Part shown: positions 8,991-17,191 of the stretch, piece after piece
Numbering within the stretch: position 1 is the stretch's first letter
Layout of the letters: each line of letters opens with the position of its first letter
Source: Caenimonas soli
GTDB taxonomy: Bacteria; Pseudomonadota; Gammaproteobacteria; Burkholderiales; Burkholderiaceae_C
NCBI RefSeq assembly: GCF_013155545.1
Contig: NZ_JABJVV010000010.1
Location: forward strand, 1-64,000
DNA length: 64,000 nucleotides
Direction of reading: 5' to 3'
Notes under the pieces: model-generated
The model's input: only the letters and a program-made list of their open reading frames with translations
Told to the model about the DNA's origin: nothing
The model's database searches: none
Position numbers and translations under genes: made by a program

Positions 8991-9918
8991 ACGCGGCGTG
9001 ATGCTCCCCGGCGAGCAGGCTGTGGGGCAGGCCCGTCACGAGTTCGAGCAGGATTTCCTTGACCGCCTGCGCCGGCTCCGACAGCGGCAGGTGGTCCGAC
9101 TGGCACAGCGCCAACGGCGCCTCTATCACCGGCTCGACGATGCGGCATTGCCACGCATCGCTGGACGCGACCACCTCGGCCGCCATCGACGCCGGCAGGA
9201 TGGTGGCACCCAGCCCATCGGCGATCACGGCCTTGAGAGTGCTGGCGGACTCGATTTCGCCGACGACACGCGGCACCATGCCCGCGCCCGCGAAGGCTTC
9301 GTCCACCATCCGGCGCACCACGTTGTAGGGACGCGCGAGGTACAGGTCCATCTCGCCCAGCATGCGCAGCCGCACCTGGTCCGGCGGCGCCGGCATGCTG
9401 TTCGGCCCGACAACGAAGAGCTGCTCCTTGAGCAGCGGCAGGAACGACAGGCCATGCACCTGCGTCTTGCCGCCGTAGAGCACGGCCAGGTCCATGCGGC
9501 CGTTCATGATCAGTTCCGACAGCGTGGTGCCGTAGGTTTCGTTCAGGTAGAGCAGGATGCCGGGGTGGCGGGCGCGGACCGTGCGCACCAGCGGCAGAGC
9601 CAGCGAGGCCGCGGCGGTGCCGGGCGCCAAGCCGACCGCCACGGCGCCGGACAGACCGCGCCCGGCTGCCGCCATGTCGACCTGCGCCTGCTCGCATTGC
9701 CGCATGATGAGCTGGGCATGGCGATAGAGCACCTTGCCCGCCTCGGTCGGCGTGACGCCACGCTTGGTTCGCACCAGCAGCTGCTGGCGGACTTCGCCTT
9801 CGAGCGTGGCCAGTTGCTGGCTCAAAGCCGGCTGCGCAATGTGCAGGAGATCGGCCGCCTGCGTGAGGCTGCCGACGTCCACGATCTTCACGAAATATTT
9901 CAGGCGCCTGAGGTTCAT
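8986..9918 (-). CDS. LysR-type regulator, Nac-like
   Basis: Regulator of 310 residues from the start at 9918 (MNLRRLKYFVKIVDVGSLTQ). An in-frame ATG at 9975 would add 19 residues and lies inside promoter module C. The winged helix-turn-helix is in residues 10-60 (AADLLHIAQPALSQQLATLE) and the co-inducer domain follows. The sequence resembles the nitrogen assimilation control (Nac) branch. Its neighbours carry three ATA-N9-TAT boxes, the known Nac recognition pattern, so it is the obvious candidate regulator of all three operons. Module C also lies 63 bases upstream of its own start, compatible with autoregulation. Confidence 0.85.
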   Translation of the reverse strand: MNLRRLKYFVKIVDVGSLTQAADLLHIAQPALSQQLATLEGEVRQQLLVRTKRGVTPTEAGKVLYRHAQLIMRQCEQAQVDMAAAGRGLSGAVAVGLAPGTAAASLALPLVRTVRARHPGILLYLNETYGTTLSELIMNGRMDLAVLYGGKTQVHGLSFLPLLKEQLFVVGPNSMPAPPDQVRLRMLGEMDLYLARPYNVVRRMVDEAFAGAGMVPRVVGEIESASTLKAVIADGLGATILPASMAAEVVASSDAWQCRIVEPVIEAPLALCQSDHLPLSEPAQAVKEILLELVTGLPHSLLAGEHHAAS

Positions 9919-9972
9919 GGCGTCCGTCCCGGGCGGAGTGATTCCTGATGATGCCACGAACCCGGCGCTATC

Positions 9973-10045
9973 CATAAGTGTTGCCTATTTAGGCAGACCG
10001 AACTCGTCTTGGCGCGCGGGGCGAAGGCGTCTTACTGTTACGCCT
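9973..10045 (+). promoter_or_regulatory. Nac-type promoter module C (aminotransferase/idonate operon)
   Basis: ATA-N9-TAT at 9974-9988, 20 nt, TTGGCG at 10009-10014, 18 nt, TACTGT at 10033-10038. The predicted transcription start is near 10045, 64 bases from the box centre. The -10 hexamer TACTGT and -35 context CGTCTTGGCG match module B. A perfect TGCCTA-TT-TAGGCA inverted repeat (9982-9995) overlaps the box and may be a second binding site. Confidence 0.75.
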
Positions 10046-10073
10046 GTCCCCAGGTCGCACGCTAAGGAACCCC

Positions 10074-11282
10074 GTGAACCCATCCCGTATCGCCGAGCGC
10101 GTCAGGCGCATCAAGCCGTCGCCCAGCACCTCGGCCGCCGACCGCGCCAACGAGCTGCGGCGCCAAGGCAAGTCCATCGTCAACCTGGTCGTGGGCGAGC
10201 CGGATTTCAACACGCCGGAGCACATCCGGCGGGCAGCGGCCGCGGCCATGGACGCGGGCGCGACACGCTACACGCTGATGGCCGGCACGGTGGAACTGCG
10301 CCAAGCCATTGCAGCCAAGCTCGAACGCGAGAACGGGCTCACCTATGCCCTCAGCGAAATCATCGCCACCAATGGCGCCAAGAGCGCCATCTACAGCGCC
10401 CTTGCGGCAACGCTGCAGTCCGGCGACGAAGTCATCATTCCGGCGCCCTATTGGGTTTCGTACCCCGACATGGTGCTGGCCAACGACGGCGTGCCCGTCA
10501 CCGTCCCCTGCCCCGAGGCCAACGGCTTCAAGATCACGCCTGCTCAGCTTGCGGCGGCCATCACCCCACGGACGCGCTGGTTGCTACTGAATTCGCCAAG
10601 CAATCCGACCGGCGCGAGCTACACCGTGGCCGAATATCGCGCCCTCGCCGAAGTGCTAGCCGCCCATCCGCAGGTGCTCGTCATGACGGACGACATCTAC
10701 GAGCACATCCGATTCGACGGCGAACGCACACCGCACCTGCTCAACGCCGCGCCCGAACTTCGCGATCGCACATTGGCCATCAACGGCGTGTCCAAGACCT
10801 ATGCGATGACAGGCTGGCGCATCGGCTGGGCGGCGGGCCCGCGTGACCTGATCCTGGCCCTGGACACGCTGCTGTCGCAATCTGCCGGAAATTGCTGTTC
10901 GATCAGCCAGGCTGCGGCCGCCGCCGCGCTGAACGGCGACCAAGGCTTCGTGGCCGAAAGCGTGATCGTCTACAAGCAGCGGCGCGATGCCACGCTGGCA
11001 CGCATCAACGCGATCCCCGGGCTGAGTTGCCGCTCACCGGACGGCGCGTTCTACCTCTACATCAACTGCGCCGGCCTGATCGGCAAGACCACGCCCGAAG
11101 GCAAGGTCCTGGTTCAAGACGGCGACGTGGTGATGTACCTGCTTGAAAAAGAAGGTGTCGCGGTCGTCGCGGGTACCGCCTACGGCCTCTCGCCCTACTT
11201 CCGCCTGTCGATCGCGACATCGATCGAGATTCTCGAAGAAGGCTGTACCCGTATCGCACGCGCGGTCGCTGCACTGCGCTGA
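10074..11282 (+). CDS. Class I/II PLP aminotransferase (aspartate aminotransferase type)
   Basis: Enzyme of 402 residues starting at a GTG behind AAGGAA. Fold-type I features: VVGEPDFNTPEHI near the N-terminus, NSPSNPTG, and the PLP lysine in GVSKTYAMTGWRIGW with the phosphate-binding arginine. The family covers aspartate, aromatic and other amino-acid transaminases; the substrate is not visible. It opens an operon that continues with an RraA-like protein and sugar-acid enzymes. A role in nitrogen recovery would fit the Nac-type promoter. Confidence 0.9.
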   Translation: MNPSRIAERVRRIKPSPSTSAADRANELRRQGKSIVNLVVGEPDFNTPEHIRRAAAAAMDAGATRYTLMAGTVELRQAIAAKLERENGLTYALSEIIATNGAKSAIYSALAATLQSGDEVIIPAPYWVSYPDMVLANDGVPVTVPCPEANGFKITPAQLAAAITPRTRWLLLNSPSNPTGASYTVAEYRALAEVLAAHPQVLVMTDDIYEHIRFDGERTPHLLNAAPELRDRTLAINGVSKTYAMTGWRIGWAAGPRDLILALDTLLSQSAGNCCSISQAAAAAALNGDQGFVAESVIVYKQRRDATLARINAIPGLSCRSPDGAFYLYINCAGLIGKTTPEGKVLVQDGDVVMYLLEKEGVAVVAGTAYGLSPYFRLSIATSIEILEEGCTRIARAVAALR

Positions 11283-11324
11283 ACCACTGCACTGAAATAT
11301 TCACCGCATACATCGAGGAAGCCC

Positions 11325-11999
11325 ATGAGCACGTACAAGGCCATCCGCAAAGTCCCCTCGGCCCCTCAGGCCGACGCCAAGGTCATCGCCGCGCTACGCG
11401 AGATCCCGGTCGCGGCACTCAGCGACAACATGCACCGCAACATCGGCACCGTGGGGCTGCATCCCTACCACCGCCCGGGCAAACAGACGATGGCGGGCAC
11501 GGCCGTCACCGCGCGCTCGCGCGGCGGCGACAACCTGACGTACCTGCGCGCCCTGGAGTTCTGCCGCCCGGGCGACGTGCTGGTGATCGACGCCGGCGGG
11601 GACCTCAACAACGCAGTTGTCGGCGGCATCCTGTCGTTCTACGCCGCCAGCATCGGCGTCACCGGCGTCGTGATCGACGGCGCGGTGCGTGACGTGGCCG
11701 AGATCCGCGAGCGCACGTTTCCGGTCTATGCCCGCGGCGTCACGCACCGCGGCCCGTACAAGGACGGGCCGGGCGAGATCAACGTGCCCATCAGCGTCGG
11801 CGGCATGGTGGTGAATCCCGGCGATATCGTCGTTGGCGACCAGGACGGCTTGCTGGCCATTCCCCAGCAAGGTATTGAGGAGCTCATCGAAAAGGCAATC
11901 GCCCACCTGCACGCCGAAGCGAAGACCATCCAGGCCATGAAGGAAGGCCGCTGGGACCGGTCCTTCATCGACGCGCTCGAAGCGCGCTGCAACAACTGA
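11325..11999 (+). CDS. RraA-like protein / HMG aldolase family
   Basis: Protein of 224 residues of the RraA/demethylmenaquinone-methyltransferase-like family. It includes 4-hydroxy-4-methyl-2-oxoglutarate and oxaloacetate-decarboxylating aldolases as well as the E. coli RNase E inhibitor. Seen: the glycine-rich GGDLNNAVVGGILS region and the GVVIDGAVRDVAEI motif, whose Arg and Asp bind pyruvate and metal in the aldolases. The operon context favours the aldolase/decarboxylase role over RNase control. Confidence 0.82.
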   Translation: MSTYKAIRKVPSAPQADAKVIAALREIPVAALSDNMHRNIGTVGLHPYHRPGKQTMAGTAVTARSRGGDNLTYLRALEFCRPGDVLVIDAGGDLNNAVVGGILSFYAASIGVTGVVIDGAVRDVAEIRERTFPVYARGVTHRGPYKDGPGEINVPISVGGMVVNPGDIVVGDQDGLLAIPQQGIEELIEKAIAHLHAEAKTIQAMKEGRWDRSFIDALEARCNN

Positions 12000-12009
12000 A
12001 GAACCTTCC

Positions 12010-12543
12010 ATGAGCCCCGTCGCATCGCGCCACAAAGTGCTGGTCATGGGCGTCGCCGGTTGCGGCAAGTCGACGGTCGCCGGCATGCTGGCCACGCAGC
12101 TGGGCGCGGCATTGATCGAGGGCGACGAACATCACCCGCCGGCCAGCCAGGAAAAGATGCGCAACGGCATTGCCCTCTTGGACAGCGATCGCGAGCCGTG
12201 GCTGGACAAGCTGGGAGCGCTACTCGCGGGAACCCCAGGCAACGCCGTACTTGCCTGCTCGGCGCTCAAGCGAAGTTATCGCGACCGGCTGCGCGCGGCC
12301 GAGCCGGCCCTGCGGATCGTCTATCTGGAGATTTCGCTGGCCGAGGCGCATTGCCGGGTGGCGGCGCGCAAGGAACATTTTTTTCCCCCGGGCCTGGTGG
12401 TGAGCCAGTTTGCGTCACTCGAGGCGCCCACCGGAGAAGCCGGGGTCCTGCGATTGCCCGCCCATCAGCCCTTGGCCGCGCAGGCCAGTACGATCATGGC
12501 CTGGCTTGGCCGTAACATCACGGACGAACAAGGAGTCATGTGA
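12010..12543 (+). CDS. gntK: Gluconokinase
   Basis: Kinase of 177 residues. P-loop GVAGCGKSTVAG, the EGDEHHPPASQEKMRNGIAL segment typical of GntK/IdnK, and ACSALKRSYRDRLR are all present. It makes 6-phosphogluconate from gluconate, feeding Entner-Doudoroff; edd and eda are at 35801-38244. It lies 10 bases after the RraA-like gene and its stop overlaps the GTG start of the following reductase, so the enzymes are translationally coupled. Confidence 0.93.
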   Translation: MSPVASRHKVLVMGVAGCGKSTVAGMLATQLGAALIEGDEHHPPASQEKMRNGIALLDSDREPWLDKLGALLAGTPGNAVLACSALKRSYRDRLRAAEPALRIVYLEISLAEAHCRVAARKEHFFPPGLVVSQFASLEAPTGEAGVLRLPAHQPLAAQASTIMAWLGRNITDEQGVM

Positions 12544-13313
12544 ATTCCATCCTTCAGAAATTCGACCTCACCGGCCGCACGGCGCTCATCACGGGATCGA
12601 GCTCCGGCATTGGCCATGCACTCGCCATCGGCCTTGCCGGCGCCGGCGCGCGCATCGTGCTGAATGGGCGCGACCCGGCCAAGCTCGAACGTGCCGCAGA
12701 GAAGCTGAAAGCCGATGGCGCTACCGTGGTCACGACGCCTTTCGACGTCACCGACGGCGCTGCCGTGACCAAGGCCATCGCGCACATCGAAGCCGAAATC
12801 GGCCCCATCGACATCCTCGTCAACAACGCCGGCATGCAGCGCCGCGCCCCGCTCGAAGAGTTCGAAGAGGCGCACTGGCACGAGCTGATGAAGACCAATG
12901 TCGACAGCGTGTTCCTGGTCGGCCAGGCGGTGGCCAGGCACATGATCCCGCGCGGCCGCGGCAAGATCATCAACATCTGTTCGGTGCAAAGCGAACTGGG
13001 CCGTCCCAACATCGCACCCTACACCGCCAGCAAGGGCGCCGTGAAGATGCTGACCAAGGGCATGGCGATCGACTGGGGCCAATACGGCATCCAGGTCAAT
13101 GGCCTGGGCCCCGGCTATTTCAAGACCGAACTCACGGAGGCGCTGGTGAACAACGCCGAATTCAGCGGCTGGCTGATCAACCGCACGCCGTCGCGCCGCT
13201 GGGGCGACGTCGAGGACCTGGTCGGCGCAGCCGTGTTCCTGGCGAGCGAGGCATCGAACTTCGTCAACGGCCACATCCTCTATGTGGATGGCGGCGTGAC
13301 TGCAACCCTTTAA
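12540..13313 (+). CDS. idnO: SDR, gluconate 5-dehydrogenase type
   Basis: SDR of 257 residues with a GTG start overlapping the gluconokinase stop. Motifs: TGSSSGIG, NNAGMQ, catalytic Ser in NICSVQSE and Tyr/Lys in APYTASKGA. The stretches GMQRRAPLEEF and NRTPSRRWG are typical of gluconate 5-dehydrogenases, which reduce 5-ketogluconate to gluconate. With the next gene (idonate dehydrogenase) and gluconokinase it completes L-idonate to 6-phosphogluconate. Confidence 0.88.
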   Translation: MNSILQKFDLTGRTALITGSSSGIGHALAIGLAGAGARIVLNGRDPAKLERAAEKLKADGATVVTTPFDVTDGAAVTKAIAHIEAEIGPIDILVNNAGMQRRAPLEEFEEAHWHELMKTNVDSVFLVGQAVARHMIPRGRGKIINICSVQSELGRPNIAPYTASKGAVKMLTKGMAIDWGQYGIQVNGLGPGYFKTELTEALVNNAEFSGWLINRTPSRRWGDVEDLVGAAVFLASEASNFVNGHILYVDGGVTATL

Positions 13314-13325
13314 AGACACCAAGAC

Positions 13326-14360
13326 ATGGACGCTCTAGTCATCCACGCCGCCCGCGACCTGCGAGTCGAAGACGTTCCCACCCCTGAAGTGCTGCCGCAC
13401 CAGCTGCGCGTGCGGGTACGCTTTGGCGGCATTTGCGGATCCGACCTGCACTACTTCCAGGATGGCGGGTTCGGCACGATCCGTGTCAAGGAGCCCATGG
13501 TGCTGGGCCATGAGGTGGCGGGCATGATCGAGGAAGTTGGCAGCGGCGTTTCGGGCTTCGCGCCCGGCGAACGCATCGCCATCAGTCCCAGCCTGCCCTG
13601 CGGCATCTGCCGCTATTGCCAGCAAGGTCTGCAGAATCACTGCCTGGACATGCGCTACTTCGGCAGCGCGATGCGCACCCCGCACGTACAAGGCGCGTTC
13701 CGTCGCGAGATCGTGGTCGAGAAAGGGCAGGCATACAAACTTGCCGACACGCTGAGCGACGAGGAAGGCGCGATGGCCGAGCCGCTCGCGGTCGCGCTGC
13801 ACGCGGTTCGCCGCGCAGGGCCCTTGCTCGGCAAGAACGTGTTGGTGACCGGGTGCGGGCCCATAGGCGCGCTGGCGGTCATCGCTGCGCGGCACGCCGG
13901 CGCCTCGAACATCGTCGTGACCGACATGGGCGACTATGCGCTGCGCAGCGCGCTGAAGGTCGGCGCCGACCAGGCCATCAACGTCGCGGAACAGCCCGAC
14001 GGCCTGCGGCCGTTCACCACCGACAAGGGCCAGTTCGACGTGCTGTTCGAGGCCAGCGGCAACGAACGGGCGCTGCGCGGCGCCTTCGATGCGCTGCGCC
14101 CGCGCGGCATCATCGTGCAGATCGGCATCGGCGGCGAGATGACGCTGCCGATCAATGCCATCGTCGCCAAGGAGTTCGACCTGCGCGGCACCTTCCGCTT
14201 CCACGAGGAGTTCGGCATCGCCGTCGACCTGCTGAACAAGGGGCTGGTCGACGTCAAGCCGCTGATCTCGGCATCGGTGTCCTACCGCGACGCGGGGCGG
14301 GCATTCGCATTGGCGGCGGATCGCTCGAAGGCGATGAAGGTGCTGCTGGACTTCAAGTAA
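13326..14360 (+). CDS. idnD: L-idonate 5-dehydrogenase (zinc alcohol dehydrogenase family)
   Basis: Medium-chain dehydrogenase of 344 residues. Catalytic zinc residues appear in GGICGSDLHY and GHEVAG. The structural zinc region SPSLPCGICRYCQQGLQNHC gives four cysteines, and the Rossmann loop is VTGCGPIGALAV. The SDLHYFQDGGFG segment is typical of L-idonate dehydrogenases, which oxidise L-idonate to 5-ketogluconate. Last gene of the operon; a strong hairpin follows its stop codon by about 9 bases. Confidence 0.88.
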   Translation: MDALVIHAARDLRVEDVPTPEVLPHQLRVRVRFGGICGSDLHYFQDGGFGTIRVKEPMVLGHEVAGMIEEVGSGVSGFAPGERIAISPSLPCGICRYCQQGLQNHCLDMRYFGSAMRTPHVQGAFRREIVVEKGQAYKLADTLSDEEGAMAEPLAVALHAVRRAGPLLGKNVLVTGCGPIGALAVIAARHAGASNIVVTDMGDYALRSALKVGADQAINVAEQPDGLRPFTTDKGQFDVLFEASGNERALRGAFDALRPRGIIVQIGIGGEMTLPINAIVAKEFDLRGTFRFHEEFGIAVDLLNKGLVDVKPLISASVSYRDAGRAFALAADRSKAMKVLLDFK

Positions 14361-14365
14361 GCCTT

Positions 14366-14825
14366 GTCATCCCGGGCTTGACCCGGGATCCACCCGTTGC
14401 GGGCCAGCACCTCGCGGCAAGGCTGTGCGCCGGTCGGCTGCGGCGCGCGGACCAGCGCACAGCCTTGCAACAGAGTGGTTGGAGTGCGAAAGCCTTCGGC
14501 GCGCCAACTAAGTCCGAGCGAAGCCGCGTGTGGGCGGGCTGGGGCGCGCAATCAGGGCTGCCCGAGGCGTCGGGGAATGGACTTGCAGGCGTTGCGCGCG
14601 ATCAGCGCGCGGGCCTCTCCGGAGTGCGAGGACAGTCCACGATGAGTCCGAAGCCCGCAATTCCGTTCCCCGGCGCCGCTTGCGCGCCTTGAAAAGGCGC
14701 GGAACGGGCTGACCGCGCGTCACAGCCCGCCCGCACGCGGCTTCGCCGCCCACACGCAGGCCTGCAACAGCAGCGGACAGCGAACCGCTCGCGACCATGG
14801 GTCCCGGGTCAAGCCCGCAATGACG
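14366..14825. repeat. Dispersed structured intergenic element, copy 1
   Basis: This gene-free stretch is bounded by 25-bp inverted ends (14367-14391 and 14799-14823, 22 of 25 matching). Inside are a 47-bp block (14410-14456) and a block at 14455-14486 that recur exactly at 39564-39610 and 39782-39813. Also present are an inverted repeat (14523-14541 with 14723-14741, 18 of 19) and a palindromic TGCGCGCGATCAGCGCGCG core near 14593. No protein-coding frame looks real. It resembles a non-autonomous, MITE-like or BIME-like element. Its right end runs into the stop codon of the deacylase gene. Confidence 0.7.
14369..14389 (+). terminator. Hairpin after idnD (left end of repeat element)
   Basis: ATCCCGGG and CCCGGGAT pair perfectly across a 5-nt loop. 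It lies 9 bases after the idnD stop and could stop or stabilise the transcript, though no T-run follows. It is also the left terminal repeat of the element at 14366-14825. Confidence 0.45.
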
Positions 14826-16272
14826 ATCCTTGGGCACGCCGCAGGAAGCGGCCCGCTCGTCCGCCTGTGGCACGTGTCTCGGCGGTGTAGCTCAGCACGC
14901 CATTCACCCAGACTTTCTCGATCCCCTCGCTGAACTGCACAGGCTGCTCGTAGGTCGCGCCGTCTTTCACGCGCAGCGGGTCGAACACGACGATGTCCGC
15001 CGCCCAGCCGGGTTTCAGCTCGCCGCGCTTGTCCAGGCGGAACTGCCGCGCCGACAAGCCGGTCATCTTGTAAATCGCCTGCTCCAGCCGCAACAGGCCC
15101 TTCTCGCGCCAGTAGCGCGCCAGCAGGCGCGGGAACGCTCCCCATAGGCGCGGGTGCGGCCGCTCGTCGTGCGGCAGCCCGTCGGAGCCGATCATCGACA
15201 GCGGATGAGCGATCACGCGCTCGACGTCGTCCTCACGCATCTGGAAATAGCACGCGCCGCCGGGCTTGAGGCGAATGCACGCGTCCCGCTCCGACACGCC
15301 CCATTCGCGCGCCACGTCGGCCAGGTAGCGGCCAGCCGTTTCCGGATGCGGCTGGCTGCCGGTGATCAACACGTCGATGCCTTCGACCAGGTCCTCGCGC
15401 AACACGGTGGAACCGGCGGTATAGGGGTAGACATCCAGTGCGATCGGCTGCCCTTTGGCGAGCTGCCCGATCAGCGGCAGCGTCTCGAGCGTGCGGCCCC
15501 AATTGGCCGGGCCCGCGCATTTGTGGTGCGAGATCACCAGCGGCAGGCCGGCGTGGCGCGCCGTCAACGCGGCCTCTTGCAGCGCGGGCAGCACACCGGC
15601 CAGTTCGTCGCGGATGTGGGTCGCGTAGACGCCGCCGTTGCGCGCCGCGACGGACGCAACCGACACGAGTTCTTCCACGTCTGCGGCATAAGCCTGTGCA
15701 TAGAACACACCCGACGACAGGCCGAGCGCGCCGGCGTCCATGGCCTCCTGCATGTCGGCGGCCATGGCTGCGCGTTCCTCGCTCGTCGCGATCCGGTCCA
15801 GCGAATCCATGTGCCGCATGCGCAGCGCGGTGTGGCCGACCAGCGCCGCCACGTTGACCCCCGGCGTGGCTTCGTCGATGGCCTTGGCATACGCGGCCAT
15901 CGTGGCGTGCCGAAACTGTCTGGCGCCGAGCAAGGACAAGGGCGCGCCGGGTTCGCCCGTCACCATCGGCACCAGCGATATGCCGCAGTTGCCGACGATC
16001 ACCGTCGTCACGCCCTGCGAGAGCTTGGGCAGCATGTCCGGTTCATCGAGAACCGCTGCGTCGTCATGCGTGTGCACGTCGATGAAACCGGGCGCAATGA
16101 CGCAGCCGTTGCAATCGACCTCCTCCACATCCGCGTACCTGCCCAGCACATTCGCCGCAATAGTGCCGACCGCGACGATGCGGCCATCGGCCAGCAGCAG
16201 GTCGCCGGTCTCGCCGAGATTGTTGGCGCCGTCAACGATCAGGCCGTTGCGCAGGAGCGTTGCTTGCGCCAT
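14809..16272 (-). CDS. N-acyl-D-amino-acid deacylase family amidohydrolase
   Basis: Metal-dependent amidohydrolase of 487 residues. The signature APGFIDVHTHDD provides the HxH metal ligands, and GNCGISLVP, SHHKCAG and MIGSDG follow as in D-aminoacylases. This family removes acyl groups from N-acyl-D-amino acids and also includes deacetylases of N-acetylated amino-aldonates. The start overlaps the RpiR stop by one base. The last codons and the stop lie within the right terminal repeat of the element at 14366-14825, so the original C-terminus may have been replaced. With the PLP dehydratase and KDG enzymes around it, I infer deacetylation of an N-acetyl sugar acid. Confidence 0.85.
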   Translation of the reverse strand: MAQATLLRNGLIVDGANNLGETGDLLLADGRIVAVGTIAANVLGRYADVEEVDCNGCVIAPGFIDVHTHDDAAVLDEPDMLPKLSQGVTTVIVGNCGISLVPMVTGEPGAPLSLLGARQFRHATMAAYAKAIDEATPGVNVAALVGHTALRMRHMDSLDRIATSEERAAMAADMQEAMDAGALGLSSGVFYAQAYAADVEELVSVASVAARNGGVYATHIRDELAGVLPALQEAALTARHAGLPLVISHHKCAGPANWGRTLETLPLIGQLAKGQPIALDVYPYTAGSTVLREDLVEGIDVLITGSQPHPETAGRYLADVAREWGVSERDACIRLKPGGACYFQMREDDVERVIAHPLSMIGSDGLPHDERPHPRLWGAFPRLLARYWREKGLLRLEQAIYKMTGLSARQFRLDKRGELKPGWAADIVVFDPLRVKDGATYEQPVQFSEGIEKVWVNGVLSYTAETRATGGRAGRFLRRAQGSSLRA

Positions 16273-17183
16273 CAGTCCCGAGCCCCGTCTTCCTCGGCGC
16301 TGTCGCGCGCGCCCGAGTATTCCGCGCTGTCGAAGCCGTGCTTGTGCAGCAACGCCTTGAACTGCTGCAGGCCGCGCGCGACCTGCGGCCCGAGTTTCTG
16401 CGCCAGCCGCACCATCAGGATCTCGATCACCACCAGGTGCGCGAGATACGCCTCGGTGCCCACGCGCATGATTGCATCCTGCGGCACCGATACCGCCAGC
16501 ACCAGGTCGGCGATGCCGGCCAGCGGGGTGTCTGGCTGCGTCAGGGCCACCACGGTCGCGCCCTGCGAGCGCGCGAATTTCGCGGCCTCGAGGGTGTAAG
16601 GCATACGTCCCACATGCGAGATAACGAAGGCCACACCCTGCGGGCCGAGCGTGCTGGCGGACACCAGCTGCTGGTGCGCGTCGAAGATGGCATTGGCGGT
16701 GCGCCCGAGGCGGAACAACCGGCTCTGCAGTTCGTTGGCCATGAAGGTGGATGCCGCGCCGACCGAGTAGCAGTCGATGCGCTGGGCTTGCGCCAGCCGG
16801 TCGGCCACGCGGTCGATCATCTCGGCATCGATGCGCCGGCCCAGTTCGGTCAGCGACGACACCGCGGCGTGGATGATCTTGCTCGATACGTCCTGCGCCG
16901 CGTCGTCGGGCAATACGCTGCGGTGCAGGTAGGAGCCGGACACCGCCAGGTCCTGAGCCAGCGCTACCATGAACTCGCGCACGGATTCGTAGCCGAAACT
17001 GCGGCAGGTGCGAACGATCGTCGGCATGGATACCTGGGCCTGCTGCGCGAGCTGCTCCACGGTTGCGGCGACAGCCGCGCGCGGATCTTCCAGCACGGCG
17101 CGCACCACGCTGCTCTGCGCGTCGGGCAGTTCGGGCAGGCGCTCGCGCAATTGCTGCAGCAAGCCGGGGGCCAGGGTGTTCAT
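16272..17183 (-). CDS. MurR/RpiR-family transcriptional regulator
   Basis: Regulator of 303 residues starting at 17183. The N-terminal RpiR helix-turn-helix covers about residues 40-80 (VEQLAQQAQVSMPTIVRTCR) and a C-terminal SIS sugar-phosphate-binding domain about 130-260 (YSVGAASTFMANELQ, VISHVGRMPYTLEAAKFARS). Such regulators bind phosphosugars or keto-deoxy acids. It sits inside the minus-strand operon and is the natural candidate to bind the two GTAAT-N3-(A/C)TTAC sites at 23945-24032. Confidence 0.9.
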   Translation of the reverse strand: MNTLAPGLLQQLRERLPELPDAQSSVVRAVLEDPRAAVAATVEQLAQQAQVSMPTIVRTCRSFGYESVREFMVALAQDLAVSGSYLHRSVLPDDAAQDVSSKIIHAAVSSLTELGRRIDAEMIDRVADRLAQAQRIDCYSVGAASTFMANELQSRLFRLGRTANAIFDAHQQLVSASTLGPQGVAFVISHVGRMPYTLEAAKFARSQGATVVALTQPDTPLAGIADLVLAVSVPQDAIMRVGTEAYLAHLVVIEILMVRLAQKLGPQVARGLQQFKALLHKHGFDSAEYSGARDSAEEDGARD

Positions 17184-17191
17184 CGGGTCCT

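Noticed and set aside
14394-14808. A gene or small protein in the gap after idnD
   Set aside because: The frames there follow the repeat's GC-rich stems and have no start site or similarity; the stretch is better explained as a structured repeat.
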